From Maribellus luteus (GTDB taxonomy: Bacteria; Bacteroidota; Bacteroidia; Bacteroidales; Prolixibacteraceae): 64,000 nt of DNA. Below, piece by piece: positions 17,808 through 27,456 of this stretch. The notes beneath the pieces are model-generated. The model did no database searches and had not been told where the DNA came from. It was given only the letters and a program-made list of their open reading frames with translations. The stretch spans positions 372,001 through 436,000 of the forward strand of contig NZ_QWGR01000004.1 in NCBI RefSeq assembly GCF_003576475.1. Direction: 5' to 3'. Every line of letters begins with the position of its first letter. Positions within the stretch are counted from its first letter, which is position 1. The translations under genes and the position numbers were made by a program.

Positions 17808-19475
17808 TTATTTGTCTGTTTCGCTTAATTCGAGGAACATTTCCATGTCCTGGTCCACACTGGTAATTCCGCCAATTCCAAAGTTCTCTACCAACACATT
17901 GGCTACGTTGGGCGAAAGGAAGGCCGGCAATGTTGGTCCGAGGTGAATGTTTTTCACGCCCAGGTAAAGCAGCGCCAGCAATACAATTACCGCTTTCTGT
18001 TCGTACCAGGCAATGTTGTAGGCAATCGGCAGTTCGTTGATATCGTTTAGCTCGAAAACTTCTTTCAGCTTGAGTGCGATCACTGCCAGCGAGTAAGAGT
18101 CGTTACACTGTCCGGCGTCGATCACGCGCGGGATGCCACCAATGTCGCCCAACGGGAGTTTGTTGTAACGGTATTTGGCACAACCTGCTGTCAGGATCAC
18201 CGTATCTTGCGGAAGTTGTTCTGCAAACTGCGTGTAGTAGTCGCGGCTTTTCATGCGTCCGTCGCAACCGGCCATTACAAAGAATTTCTTGATGGCACCG
18301 GTTTTTACGGCATCCACAATCTTATCAGCCAGCGCAAAAACCTGTGCGTGTGCAAATCCACCGATGATTTCGCCGCTTTCAATTTCCTGCGGAGCTGCGC
18401 ATTTTTTGGCATGTTCAATAATGGCGCTGAAGTCTTTCATCTCGCCTTCTTTACGATCCGGAATGTGGATAGCTCCTTCCAAACCTGATGCTCCGGTGGT
18501 GTAAATGCGGTCTTTGTAGGTGGCTGTGCTTTTGGGCGGAACGATACAGTTGGTGGTGAACAGGATCGGGCCGTTAAAGCTTTCGAATTCGGTGTTTTGT
18601 TTCCACCAGGCATTTCCGTAGTTACCGGCCAGGTGTTTGTATTTTTTGAACGCCGGGTAGTAGTGAGCCGGAAGCATTTCGCTGTGGGTGTATACATCCA
18701 CGCCGGTTCCTTCGGTTTGTTTCAGCAGTTCTTCCATGTCTTTCAGGTCGTGGCCCGAAATCAGGATTGCCGGATTATTCCGAACGCCAATGTTTACTTT
18801 GGTCATTTCCGGGTTTCCGTAAGCCGAAGTGTTGGCCGCATCAAGCAATGCCATCACATCCACACCGTATTTTCCTGTTTCCAGCGTAAGTGCTACCAGT
18901 TGATCCACCGACAGGTCTTCGGTAGTGGCTACCAGCGCACGTTGCATAAATGCAAAAATCTCATCTTTTTTGTTGCCCAGGTTCCAGGCGTGTTCGGCAT
19001 AAGCGGCCAAGCCTTTTACGCCGTAGATAATGAGTTCGCGCAACGAACGGATGTCTTCGTTTTCAGTGCTCAAAATCCCAACTTCTTCGGCTTTCTTTTC
19101 GAAGGCTTCTGTGCTTGATGCTGTCCATTTAGCGCAATCCGGAAGATTGTCGGGCAGGATAACGCCTGTATTTTTGCAAAGGATATAAAGTTCGTTCCGA
19201 ACCTGAAGGGCTTTGATGATTCTTCTTTCAAATGCTTTTTTGTCAAAATTGGCGTTGGTAATGGTGGCGAACAGTCCGTCGAAAACAAATTTGTCGACTT
19301 TCGATGGGTTGGCATCAATCGCACGTAGTTTTTCGTTGTACCAACTTATCCCTTTCAAAACAAAAAGCAAAGTGTCCTGCAGGTTCGCTACATCACTGGT
19401 TTTTCCACAAACTCCTGCAATGGTACAGCCGGTTCCTTTGGCGGCTTCCTGACACTGAAAACAAAACATACTCAT
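17808..19475 (-). CDS. hcp: Hybrid cluster protein (hydroxylamine/nitric oxide reductase)
   Basis: A 555-residue protein with the N-terminal cysteine set [15 protein letters not shown]...GVCGK (C5, C8, C17, C23) for the cubane cluster and the later motifs [23 protein letters not shown] and DAGQCNDSY that provide hybrid-cluster ligands. Hcp reduces NO to N2O (and hydroxylamine to ammonia in vitro) and protects against nitrosative stress in the cytoplasm. The gene lies 128 bases after a gene for an Fe-S protein on the same strand, with the HcpR-like regulator divergent beyond that. An alternative ATG two codons later would remove only Met-Ser. A structured inverted repeat occupies the gap before it. 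Confidence 0.95.
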   Translation of the reverse strand: MSMFCFQCQEAAKGTGCTIAGVCGKTSDVANLQDTLLFVLKGISWYNEKLRAIDANPSKVDKFVFDGLFATITNANFDKKAFERRIIKALQVRNELYILCKNTGVILPDNLPDCAKWTASSTEAFEKKAEEVGILSTENEDIRSLRELIIYGVKGLAAYAEHAWNLGNKKDEIFAFMQRALVATTEDLSVDQLVALTLETGKYGVDVMALLDAANTSAYGNPEMTKVNIGVRNNPAILISGHDLKDMEELLKQTEGTGVDVYTHSEMLPAHYYPAFKKYKHLAGNYGNAWWKQNTEFESFNGPILFTTNCIVPPKSTATYKDRIYTTGASGLEGAIHIPDRKEGEMKDFSAIIEHAKKCAAPQEIESGEIIGGFAHAQVFALADKIVDAVKTGAIKKFFVMAGCDGRMKSRDYYTQFAEQLPQDTVILTAGCAKYRYNKLPLGDIGGIPRVIDAGQCNDSYSLAVIALKLKEVFELNDINELPIAYNIAWYEQKAVIVLLALLYLGVKNIHLGPTLPAFLSPNVANVLVENFGIGGITSVDQDMEMFLELSETDK

Positions 19476-19534
19476 ATCTGTACAATATTTAAATTGGTTA
19501 ATAATTTTTCTGATTTTGGTTTAGGGAGCGGATG

Positions 19535-19589
19535 TTGTCAGGTCCCGGACCGGGCTCTGGTGTTGTTTGCTATCCGGTGTTCCTGACAA
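19535..19589. repeat. Inverted repeats in the gap before hcp
   Basis: TTGTCAGG (19535-19542) pairs with CCTGACAA (19582-19589), and inside it CCCGG-A-CCGGG (19544-19554) is a second palindrome. It lies between the Fe-S protein gene and hcp on the transcribed strand, so it may form an RNA structure that partly ends or processes the transcript. No T run follows, so it is not a standard terminator. Confidence 0.45.
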
Positions 19590-19603
19590 TGCCGATCAAA
19601 CAA

Positions 19604-20485
19604 TTAAATCCATTCTTCGGAAAGAACTTCTCCCCGAATGCTTATCACAACTTCTTTTACGGGTACCTTCCGCGAGGCCATTTGGGTAGCCATCTCCACC
19701 ATTTGCGACAAGCCGCCGCAACACGGTACTTCCATGATTACCACTGTAATGGTATTGACCCTTGCATCGTCGATGAGGCGGGTCAGTTTTTGAACATAAA
19801 TATCTTTTCCCTGGTCGAGTTTCGGGCAGGCGATTACCATTTTGCGACCCTTGATGAAATCATTGTGGAAGTTTCCGTAGGCAAAGCCGGCACAATCGGC
19901 AGCCACCAGCAGGTCGGCGCCATGAAAGTACGAAGCTGCCGGATTGATCAGGTGCATTTGCACGGGCCATTGTGTAAGGGCCGATGGAACGTCGCCGGCA
20001 GGAGCTGCCATTTTCAGGCTTCCGGCATCAAAAGCCATGGGAGCCGATCCGGGGCAACCTCCTGTTGCACAACCTCCGGACGATGCACTTTCCTTTTTTC
20101 CGCCGTGCAGCAGTTCGTGCACTTCGCTGATTTCAAAAGGCATTGCCTCGCGGTTGGCGCGAATAAAGCTTAATGCTTCGTTCAGATAACCGGTTTCTCC
20201 GTGATCCTGTAAATGTTTCAGGTGAGCAAAAACAGTTGCCTTTCCAGCTTTTATCATTTGCGAAATAGTGGCTACCTCGTCGTAGGCATCGGCTTCGCGT
20301 TTTTCGATGGTAATGGCGCCTTCCGGGCAATGACCGATACAGGCTCCCAGTCCGTCGCACATCAGTTCGCTTACCAAACGGGCTTTGCCGTCAATAATCT
20401 GTAAAGCTCCTTCGTGGCAGTTCGGAACACAAACTCCGCAACCGTTGCACAAATCCTCGTCTATTTTTACAATTTCCCGTATCAT
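19604..20485 (-). CDS. 4Fe-4S dicluster protein, probable redox partner of Hcp
   Basis: A 293-residue protein. The start at 20485 (MIREIVKIDED) is preferred because the upstream in-frame TTG would lie in the promoter. It has a ferredoxin cluster motif CxxCxxCxxxC (C13, C16, C19, C23) and a second set C43, C49, C53 with the spacing CDGLGACIGHCP. Further on are a glycine/cysteine-rich patch GGCATGGCPGS at about residue 144 and a pair VPCCGGL near the C-terminus, which could hold more metal. Such proteins are often encoded beside hcp in Bacteroidota and other anaerobes, and electron transfer to Hcp is a reasonable inference. It is divergent from the Crp/Fnr regulator. Confidence 0.85.
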   Translation of the reverse strand: MIREIVKIDEDLCNGCGVCVPNCHEGALQIIDGKARLVSELMCDGLGACIGHCPEGAITIEKREADAYDEVATISQMIKAGKATVFAHLKHLQDHGETGYLNEALSFIRANREAMPFEISEVHELLHGGKKESASSGGCATGGCPGSAPMAFDAGSLKMAAPAGDVPSALTQWPVQMHLINPAASYFHGADLLVAADCAGFAYGNFHNDFIKGRKMVIACPKLDQGKDIYVQKLTRLIDDARVNTITVVIMEVPCCGGLSQMVEMATQMASRKVPVKEVVISIRGEVLSEEWI

Positions 20486-20506
20486 ATCGTTTCTTATTTG
20501 TTTTCT

Positions 20507-20514
20507 TATTTTTG
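20507..20514 (+). promoter_or_regulatory. -7 element of the Crp/Fnr regulator gene
   Basis: TATTTTTG fits TAnnTTTG and lies 57 bases before the ATG of the regulator gene. The palindrome at 20554 would then sit downstream of the start of transcription, where a bound regulator would repress. Confidence 0.5.
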
Positions 20515-20524
20515 GATCACGCAA

Positions 20525-20532
20525 CAAAAGTA
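20525..20532 (-). promoter_or_regulatory. -7 element of the Fe-S protein/hcp unit
   Basis: Read on the minus strand this is TACTTTTG, a TAnnTTTG match, 40 bases before the ATG of the Fe-S protein gene. The two divergent promoters lie side by side in the short intergenic region. Confidence 0.55.
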
Positions 20533-20553
20533 GAGGTGCGGCGTTTCGTAAAA

Positions 20554-20569
20554 TGTATCAATTGTTACA
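20554..20569. promoter_or_regulatory. Crp/Fnr-type operator (candidate HcpR site)
   Basis: TGTATCAATTGTTACA is symmetric in 14 of 16 positions and has the arm spacing of Crp/Fnr sites. Its centre lies about 41-43 bases upstream of the expected transcription start of the Fe-S protein/hcp unit, the usual activator position, and between promoter and ATG of the regulator gene. Confidence 0.6.
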
Positions 20570-20571
20570 AA

Positions 20572-21249
20572 ATGATCGATTATTCACTTTTAAGTCATTG
20601 CCCCGTTTTTAGCGGGATTCCGGAGCATGAAACCAAACAGCTCCTGGCAGAAATTCATTTTCAGATTAAAAATTATGAGAAAGACGAGATTGTGGCGCTT
20701 GCCGGAGAGGAGGTAAAAGACCTGCTGGTGGTACTTACCGGAACGGTGCGTGGTGAAATGATCGACTACTCGGGAAAAACCGTAAAGATTGAAGATATTG
20801 AAGCGCCCAAACCACTGGCGGCGGCATTTTTGTTTGGAAAGGAAAACCGTTTTCCGGTTACCGTTTCAGCCAATGTGCCTGCAAAAATACTGGCGATACC
20901 GGTTCCCGAATTTCTGAAGATTTTACAATTGAATACGCGGGTGCTTCGTAACTACCTCAACAGTATTTCTTCGCGGGCTCAGTTTCTTTCGCAAAAGCTG
21001 AACTTTTTGAGTTTTAAAACGATTCGCGAAAAAGTGGCGCATTTTCTTTTGCAACGGGCCGGCGACCGTTTTCATTCGTTCGAGCTAAACAGCACTCAAC
21101 AGCAACTGGCCGATTTGTTTGGAGTTACCCGCCCTTCGCTGGCGCGTGTTTTGGGTGAAATGCAGGCGGAAGGATTGATCACCATCGAGAAAAAAACAGT
21201 AACGCTGCTGGATAAAAACGCACTAAATCAATTGCTGAAAAATGGATGA
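20572..21249 (+). CDS. Crp/Fnr-family regulator, HcpR-like
   Basis: A 225-residue regulator with an N-terminal cNMP-binding-like beta barrel (residues about 10-115), a long dimerisation helix and a C-terminal HTH with STQQQLADLFGVTRPSLARVL. No Fnr-type cysteine cluster is visible at the N-terminus. The start at ATG 20572 (MIDYSLLSH) was preferred over an upstream TTG. Divergent placement beside hcp and its Fe-S partner matches the HcpR regulators described in Porphyromonas and other anaerobes, which respond to nitric oxide and switch on hcp. A near-perfect palindrome two bases before the start codon is a likely binding site. The end overlaps pgeF by eight bases. Confidence 0.88.
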   Translation: MIDYSLLSHCPVFSGIPEHETKQLLAEIHFQIKNYEKDEIVALAGEEVKDLLVVLTGTVRGEMIDYSGKTVKIEDIEAPKPLAAAFLFGKENRFPVTVSANVPAKILAIPVPEFLKILQLNTRVLRNYLNSISSRAQFLSQKLNFLSFKTIREKVAHFLLQRAGDRFHSFELNSTQQQLADLFGVTRPSLARVLGEMQAEGLITIEKKTVTLLDKNALNQLLKNG

Positions 21250-21985
21250 TTTGATTCGCTACCCGGTATTTCAATCCTGCAAAAACCTGCTGGCATTTAC
21301 CACCACCAAAAAAAGTGTGAATAGTGTGGCTGCGCGTTTTACGGGCGACGAGGAATCTGTTTTTATGGGAAGCCGAAAAGAGCTGGCACACTTACTGGGG
21401 ATAAAAACGGAGCAACTGGTTTTCCCGCGGCAAACGCATACTTCAAGGGTTTGCACGGTGGCGGAAATTCCGGAACAGGAAATTACTGAAACCGATGCGC
21501 TGATTACCAACCAGGCAGGAATTTGTATTTGTGTACAGACTGCCGACTGTGTCCCGATTCTCCTTTTCGATCCTGTAGAAAAAGTGGCGGCAGCTGTTCA
21601 TGCCGGCTGGCGCGGAACGGTTCAGAAAATTGTGGTGGAAACCGTCCGGAAAATGCAAAAGGAATACAACAGCGATCCGGTCAATATTATCGCCGCCATC
21701 GGTCCTTCAATTGGCCCCGGAGTGTACGAAGTAGGTTCGGAAGTGGAGCAGGCCGCGCGGCGTTCGATTCCCAAAGCAGAGGAAACACTTTGTTTAAACG
21801 GTTCGGGTAAATATCATTTTAACCTGTGGGAAGCGAACCGGAACTTGTTGCTGAGTTGCGGGCTTGTGGCTCAGCATATTGAGGTGCTGGAAGAATGTTC
21901 TTTTCAGGAAGGCGAAAAATATTACTCGGCGCGCCGCGAAGGTGTGGATACCGGGCGTATGGTATCCGGAATTATGATATATTAG
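21242..21985 (+). CDS. pgeF: Peptidoglycan editing factor PgeF (YfiH, multicopper-oxidase-like fold)
   Basis: A 247-residue protein of the YfiH/DUF152 family with the metal-site blocks VQTADCVPILLFD, AAVHAGWRGTV and AIGPSIGPGVYEVG. Family members were first called polyphenol oxidases or laccases; PgeF removes wrongly placed L-serine from peptidoglycan precursors, and purine nucleoside phosphorylase activity is also known in the family. The conserved His, Cys and His residues are all present. It overlaps the regulator gene by eight bases, suggesting co-transcription, though a functional link with nitrosative stress is not evident. Confidence 0.88.
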   Translation: MDDLIRYPVFQSCKNLLAFTTTKKSVNSVAARFTGDEESVFMGSRKELAHLLGIKTEQLVFPRQTHTSRVCTVAEIPEQEITETDALITNQAGICICVQTADCVPILLFDPVEKVAAAVHAGWRGTVQKIVVETVRKMQKEYNSDPVNIIAAIGPSIGPGVYEVGSEVEQAARRSIPKAEETLCLNGSGKYHFNLWEANRNLLLSCGLVAQHIEVLEECSFQEGEKYYSARREGVDTGRMVSGIMIY

Positions 21986-22028
21986 CAAGAAAATACCCAT
22001 TAATTTTCACCCTTAAAAATCACTCAAA

Positions 22029-22934
22029 ATGAAAGCAAAAAGCCGCAAATGCGTGTTTCAGCAAATGTTTGTTGTTGTAGCATTGTTGTGCCTGTTTGCA
22101 GGTACTAAAGTAAGTGCACAGGAAGGTGCGTACTGGATGGGCTTGTCAACCAAAAATCCGGCAGCCATTGCCACTCCATCGGATTGGGCTTATGGAAGTT
22201 TCTCGCATGTAGCACTAGATCTGGGAGATTATGGTAAAGAGTCTTATAATTTGGTGACAGGTTCGTTCGACTACCGAATTTCACCAAAAGCCGGAACCGT
22301 GGGACTCGATTTTTATCGTACAAAAATGGACCTGGAGACCGCCAGCCTGGTAAAAGTAAACTACGCCTTTGATTTCAAGGTTTTTAATTCGGCCATTTTA
22401 AGTTTAGGTATTTCAGGAGGGACCACTTTTTATAAAAATGAGCTTTCTTCTTATCATCTTTATCCTGATGATCAATATGATCCTTTATATGAGCCGGCTG
22501 AAGATCAACATTTCAAAACGTTTAATGGAAACATCGGCATGTTTTTTCATTCTACAAAGTTAAGTGCCGGATTGAGTGTAACTCTCCAGGAGCAAATTGC
22601 CGGAGAGGATAATTTGGCGATTGATATTCCTGCCGTTTTTACAGGAGTTTTGTCATTTAAATTGTTTGACAAAGAGAATTTTACGCTCACTCCAAATGTT
22701 ATGGTCGATTATTCCGACAAAGATTATACGATCATTCCGGGAATTTATGCAGAATACAAAAATACAATTTGGGCAGGGTATCAGAACGGCGATTTTGAGG
22801 ATTTTCATTCGGTGATGTTTGGTGTAGATATCAAACAAAAATTCCGGATTGGCTACAGCTACGCGTTTAATGATTTCTTGAAAACCGAAACGGTGAATAT
22901 TCATGAATTTGTTCTGGGCTACCGGCTCAATTAA
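22029..22934 (+). CDS. PorP/SprF-like outer-membrane protein of the type IX secretion family
   Basis: A 301-residue protein with a signal peptide (hydrophobic residues about 12-29, cut near VSAQ) and a beta-rich body with repeated aromatic-ending strands and a closing strand HEFVLGYRLN, as expected for an outer-membrane barrel. The early segment with NPAAIA and the later GIYAEYKNTIWAGYQ and RIGYSYAFNDFL blocks resemble the PorP/SprF family, whose members help anchor or export adhesins such as SprB in type IX systems. PorP/SprF paralogs are usually many per genome and often sit beside a large adhesin gene; none is adjacent here. Confidence 0.75.
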   Translation: MKAKSRKCVFQQMFVVVALLCLFAGTKVSAQEGAYWMGLSTKNPAAIATPSDWAYGSFSHVALDLGDYGKESYNLVTGSFDYRISPKAGTVGLDFYRTKMDLETASLVKVNYAFDFKVFNSAILSLGISGGTTFYKNELSSYHLYPDDQYDPLYEPAEDQHFKTFNGNIGMFFHSTKLSAGLSVTLQEQIAGEDNLAIDIPAVFTGVLSFKLFDKENFTLTPNVMVDYSDKDYTIIPGIYAEYKNTIWAGYQNGDFEDFHSVMFGVDIKQKFRIGYSYAFNDFLKTETVNIHEFVLGYRLN

Positions 22935-23078
22935 GTTGCAGATAGTAAGTAAACAGGCCTGAAATTCCAAAAAAGTCTTAAAAAGCAGGGGGCTGGTAAT
23001 AGTTTATTTCAAAAGCTTTATCTTCGCAACTGTTTATAATTTTTCACATATTTCAGTATTCTGAAAACATTTCAACGA

Positions 23079-26000
23079 ATGAAACAATACAAATTGTACA
23101 ACGACATTGGCGGCTGGGTAAGTTTTTTGGTAGCTGCCGTTGTTTATCTGATGACGATCGAGCCCACCGTTAGCTTTTGGGACTGCGGCGAGTTTATTAC
23201 AACTGCCTTTAAATTTGAGGTCGGGCACCCACCCGGAGCTCCTATTTTTATGATCTTTGGCAGAATGTTTACCTTGTTTGGAGGCCCCGAAAATGCCGCG
23301 AAACTGGTGAATATAATGTCGGCATTGGCCAGTGCTTTTACCATTATGTTCCTGTTTTGGACCATTACACACCTGGCACGTAAAATGGTGGTAAAAGCAG
23401 GTGAAGCTACTTTCGGACAAACGCTTGCCATTGTGGCCAGTGGTTTGGTGGGAGCGCTTGCTTACACGTTTTCAGATACTTTCTGGTTTTCAGCAGTGGA
23501 AGGCGAAGTTTATGCGAGTTCATCGCTGTTAACTGCCATTGTTTTTTGGGCGATTCTGAAATGGGAAGATGCAGCCGATCAACCATATGCCAACCGCTGG
23601 CTGGTGCTTATTTCCTACATCATCGGCTTGTCAATCGGAGTTCACCTGTTGAACCTGTTGGCAATTCCGGCCATTGTTTTTGTTTATTATTTCAAAAAAT
23701 ACGAAGTCACCAAAAAAGGAATTTTCTGGGCGCTGGCGGTTTCAGTTGGCTTGCTCGGACTGATCATGTACGGAATTATTCCGGGGGTTGTAAACGTGGG
23801 CTCGTGGTTCGAGCTGCTGTTTGTGAATTCCTTTGGATTACCGTTCCACTCGGGTGTACTTTTCTATGCCGTGCTTTTGGTGGCTGCTTTTGCTTACGGA
23901 ATTTATTACACGCACAAAAAGGTGAAGCCGGTTTGGAATACCGTGTTGCTTTCGGTAGCCGTCATCCTGATTGGTTATTCTTCGTTTGCGATCATTATTA
24001 TTCGCTCCTCGGCCGAACCGCCAATGGATCAAAACAGTCCGAACGATACTTTCTCCTTGCTGGGTTACCTGAACCGCGAACAATACGGCGAACGTCCCTT
24101 GTTTAGCGGGCAGTATTATAACTCGCCGCTGAAAAATGGCGACCGCTTTTCTGAAGGCCGCCCGATTTACTCGCAGATCGATGGTAAATACGTGGTGACA
24201 CACCACCGCTACAGTGCCAATTACGACGAGCGTTTTACTACTTTTTTCCCGCGTATGTGGAGTTCCAACGATCCGTCGCACGAGCAGGATTACATTCGCT
24301 GGGGAGGGGTGAAAGGCAATCGCGTCACTTACAAAAATGAACGGGGAGAGAACGAAACCATCGTAAAGCCGACTTTTGCTGAAAACCTGCGTTTCTTCTT
24401 TTCGTACCAGGTAAATTTCATGTACTGGCGCTATTTTATGTGGAATTTTGTGGGGCGTCAGAACGATATTCAGGGACATGGCGAAATTCTGTACGGAAAC
24501 TGGTTAAGCGGCATCAAATTTCTGGATGAAATGAGACTGGGAGACCAGGATAACCTGCCAGCTCGTTTAGCCAATAACAAAGCCCGGAATACTTATTTCT
24601 TCCTTCCGCTGCTGCTCGGAATTCTCGGAATTTTATACCAGTACAACAAAGGGAAAGAAGGTAAAAAAGGCCTGTGGGTAGTGTTCCTCTTATTTGTGAT
24701 GACCGGCCTGGCCATTGTGGTTTACCTGAACCAATATCCGCACCAGCCACGCGAACGCGATTATGCTTATGCCGGTTCGTTCTATGCCTTTGCCATTTGG
24801 ATCGGGTTGGGTGTTTTATCGCTCACCGATGCTTTAAAAAGATTTTTGCCAGAGACCGTGAGTGCCGGTATTGCAGGTTTAGCTGCGCTTGTTTTGGTAC
24901 CCGGAATTATGGGCGCACAAAACTGGGACGACCACGATCGTTCGGATCGCTACACGGCCCGCGATTTTGGCTCCAATTACCTGAATACATGCGAGAAAGA
25001 TGGTATTGTATTTACCAACGGCGACAACGATACATTCCCTCTCTGGTACAACCAGGAAGTGGAAGGCGTGCGTACCGATGTACGGGTTTGTAACCTGAGT
25101 TACCTGCAAACCGACTGGTACATCAACCAAATGAAACACAAAGCCTATGATTCGGAACCCTTACCGTTCTCGATGACAGAAGACCAGTACCGTCTCGGAA
25201 CCCGCGACATGGTTTATGTGTTTGATGATCCCCGGTTAAAACGCGATTTTCTTGGCTTAAAAGAAGCAGTTGAATGGATTGCAGATGATGATCCGGCAAC
25301 AAAATTGCAGCAAATGGGTGGTGCCGCTTATATTCCCAAAAAAGAGATCCGCTTTAGAGTGGACAAAGAAGCGGTTCTGCGCAACAAGGTGGTGGCGCTT
25401 GAAGATTCGGCCAAAATTGTGGACGAGATTGTGATTGATCTATCCAATAAAACAGCTCTTTCAAAAGATGAAATGATGATCCTTGACCTGATTGCCAATA
25501 ATAACTGGGAAAGACCTATTTACTGGGCAATTACGGTTGGAAGGGATAAATACCTCAATTTAAACGATTATTTCCAGACCGAAGGTTTTGCTTATCGACT
25601 GGTGCCGATCAAAACACCGAGCTCGCCACAGCAGTTGCAGTTCGGCCGGGTGGAAACCACGCGTATGTACAACAACCTGATGAACAACTTCAAATGGGGA
25701 AATATGAATGATCCGGATGTTTACATCGACGAGAACAACGCGCGTATGATGACCAACATCCGAAACAGTTTCAACCGTTTGGCGGGTGCGTTGATTGCCG
25801 AGAATAAAAAAGATTCAGCCATTGCAGTAATCGACCGCTGTGTGGAACTGATTCCCAACGAGGTGATTCCTTTTGAGTATTTTGCCCTCGAACTGGCGGA
25901 AAACTACGCCAAAGCAGGAGCCGCAGACAAGGGAATTGCGATGATTGAAACCGCGTATGCAAATGCCGAAGACGAACTGAATTACTACTTTTCGCTGGCA

Positions 26001-26162
26001 CCGCAACATTTCATGACAGATGGGGTAAACGAAGAAATTCAGCGTAACCTGTTCTATGTTCAGAAAATGGAACGTGCGGCCAGAGTTGCCGGGAATACAG
26101 AACTTTCAGATAAAATCAGGGCAGGTTTTGAAGCTTATTTCAAAAAGTACAGCAACGGTTAG
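23079..26162 (+). CDS. DUF2723 polytopic membrane protein (glycosyltransferase C-like)
   Basis: A 1027-residue protein. The N-terminal half has more than ten hydrophobic segments and begins with the family signature FWDCGEFITTAFKFEVGHPP, which resembles the first acidic loop of GT-C mannosyltransferases. A soluble part follows from about residue 620, with HPPG-like and NGDNDTFPLWYNQEVEGVR blocks typical of this family, and the last 130 residues look helical and TPR-like. DUF2723 proteins are widespread in Bacteroidota and suspected to be protein O-glycosyltransferases or glycan-transfer enzymes; the substrate here is unknown. It is followed closely by purD. Confidence 0.85.
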   Translation: MKQYKLYNDIGGWVSFLVAAVVYLMTIEPTVSFWDCGEFITTAFKFEVGHPPGAPIFMIFGRMFTLFGGPENAAKLVNIMSALASAFTIMFLFWTITHLARKMVVKAGEATFGQTLAIVASGLVGALAYTFSDTFWFSAVEGEVYASSSLLTAIVFWAILKWEDAADQPYANRWLVLISYIIGLSIGVHLLNLLAIPAIVFVYYFKKYEVTKKGIFWALAVSVGLLGLIMYGIIPGVVNVGSWFELLFVNSFGLPFHSGVLFYAVLLVAAFAYGIYYTHKKVKPVWNTVLLSVAVILIGYSSFAIIIIRSSAEPPMDQNSPNDTFSLLGYLNREQYGERPLFSGQYYNSPLKNGDRFSEGRPIYSQIDGKYVVTHHRYSANYDERFTTFFPRMWSSNDPSHEQDYIRWGGVKGNRVTYKNERGENETIVKPTFAENLRFFFSYQVNFMYWRYFMWNFVGRQNDIQGHGEILYGNWLSGIKFLDEMRLGDQDNLPARLANNKARNTYFFLPLLLGILGILYQYNKGKEGKKGLWVVFLLFVMTGLAIVVYLNQYPHQPRERDYAYAGSFYAFAIWIGLGVLSLTDALKRFLPETVSAGIAGLAALVLVPGIMGAQNWDDHDRSDRYTARDFGSNYLNTCEKDGIVFTNGDNDTFPLWYNQEVEGVRTDVRVCNLSYLQTDWYINQMKHKAYDSEPLPFSMTEDQYRLGTRDMVYVFDDPRLKRDFLGLKEAVEWIADDDPATKLQQMGGAAYIPKKEIRFRVDKEAVLRNKVVALEDSAKIVDEIVIDLSNKTALSKDEMMILDLIANNNWERPIYWAITVGRDKYLNLNDYFQTEGFAYRLVPIKTPSSPQQLQFGRVETTRMYNNLMNNFKWGNMNDPDVYIDENNARMMTNIRNSFNRLAGALIAENKKDSAIAVIDRCVELIPNEVIPFEYFALELAENYAKAGAADKGIAMIETAYANAEDELNYYFSLAPQHFMTDGVNEEIQRNLFYVQKMERAARVAGNTELSDKIRAGFEAYFKKYSNG

Positions 26163-26187
26163 AACAAACAGATAAAACATTTTTTTG

Positions 26188-27456
26188 ATGAAGATATTGA
26201 TTATTGGTTCCGGAGGCAGGGAACATGCTTTGGGGTGGAAAATTCAACAAAGCGACAAAGTTGAACAACTTTTTTTTGCACCCGGAAATGCAGGGACAAA
26301 AGAATTGGGAACCAACCTGGCTGTGAGTGTCAGCGACTTTGAAAAGATAAAGTCGGCGGTTTTGGAAAACAACATCGACCTGATGTTGGTGGGCCCGGAA
26401 GTACCGCTGGTAGAAGGTTTGCACGACTTTTTTGCAGCCGACGAAGCGTTGAAACATGTTAAAGTGGTTGGCCCAAAAAAATTAGGAGCAGAGCTCGAAG
26501 GCAGCAAGGATTTTGCCAAAGCCTTTATGGCCCGTCATAACATTCCCACTGCCCAATATGCGACGGTTACAGCAGCGAACCTGAACCAAGGGCTTGCTTT
26601 TCTGAAAACCATGCAGGCTCCCTATGTGCTAAAAGCTGACGGTTTGGCCGCCGGGAAAGGTGTTTTGATCATCGACTCGCTGGAAGAAGCCGAAAACTCT
26701 TTAAAAGAAATGCTTGACGGCCAGTTCGGAAAAGCCAGCAGCAAGGTGGTGATCGAAGAATTTCTGAGCGGAGTGGAAGTTTCGGTGTTTGTGATCACCG
26801 ATGGGAAAGACTACAAAATTCTTCCCGAAGCCAAAGACTACAAACGTATTGGAGAAGGTGACACAGGCCTGAATACGGGCGGAATGGGAGCTATCACACC
26901 GGTTCCTTTTGCCGATGAGGTGTTCATGAAAAAGGTAGAAGAACGGATTATTCAGCCTACTGTTTCGGGACTTCAGAAAGACAACATCGAATACAACGGT
27001 TTTATCTTTTTCGGATTGATTAATGTAAAAGGCGAACCCTTTGTGATTGAATACAACGTGCGCATGGGTGACCCGGAAACCGAAGCCGTTATGCTGCGTA
27101 TAAAATCGGATTTTGTTGATTTACTTGAAGGTGCCGCTACCGGAACACTTTCTGAAAAGGAGATAGAAATTGACGAACGCACCGCCGTTACCGTTATGTT
27201 GGTTTCAGGTGGATACCCGGGAAGTTACGAAAATGGAAAAGTGATTACCGGTGAAGAAAATGTGGAGAACAGCATCGTATTTCATGCGGGTACCAAAGCC
27301 GATGGCGACAAGGTTGTGACTGCCGGAGGACGCGTTATTGCAGTAAGTTCGTACGGGACCGATATGAAGGATGCGTTGGCTACTTCGTACAGAAATGCCA
27401 AAAAAATAGAATACGACGGTAAATACTACCGGAAAGATTTGGGCTTCGACCTGTAA
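26188..27456 (+). CDS. purD: Phosphoribosylamine-glycine ligase
   Basis: A 422-residue GARS enzyme of purine synthesis. It starts MKILIIGSGGREHALGW, the usual N-terminus; the codon before is TTG and not needed. The ATP-grasp domain shows KADGLAAGKGVLI, the acidic block EEFLSGVEVSVFV and the metal/ATP site FVIEYNVRMGDPETEAV. The enzyme joins glycine to 5-phosphoribosylamine. It sits 26 bases after the DUF2723 gene, so the two are probably co-transcribed. Length and motifs are normal. Confidence 0.95.
   Translation: MKILIIGSGGREHALGWKIQQSDKVEQLFFAPGNAGTKELGTNLAVSVSDFEKIKSAVLENNIDLMLVGPEVPLVEGLHDFFAADEALKHVKVVGPKKLGAELEGSKDFAKAFMARHNIPTAQYATVTAANLNQGLAFLKTMQAPYVLKADGLAAGKGVLIIDSLEEAENSLKEMLDGQFGKASSKVVIEEFLSGVEVSVFVITDGKDYKILPEAKDYKRIGEGDTGLNTGGMGAITPVPFADEVFMKKVEERIIQPTVSGLQKDNIEYNGFIFFGLINVKGEPFVIEYNVRMGDPETEAVMLRIKSDFVDLLEGAATGTLSEKEIEIDERTAVTVMLVSGGYPGSYENGKVITGEENVENSIVFHAGTKADGDKVVTAGGRVIAVSSYGTDMKDALATSYRNAKKIEYDGKYYRKDLGFDL

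Noticed and set aside
19532-20173. Plus-strand open frame of 213 codons
   Set aside because: Antisense to the Fe-S protein gene and without recognisable motifs.
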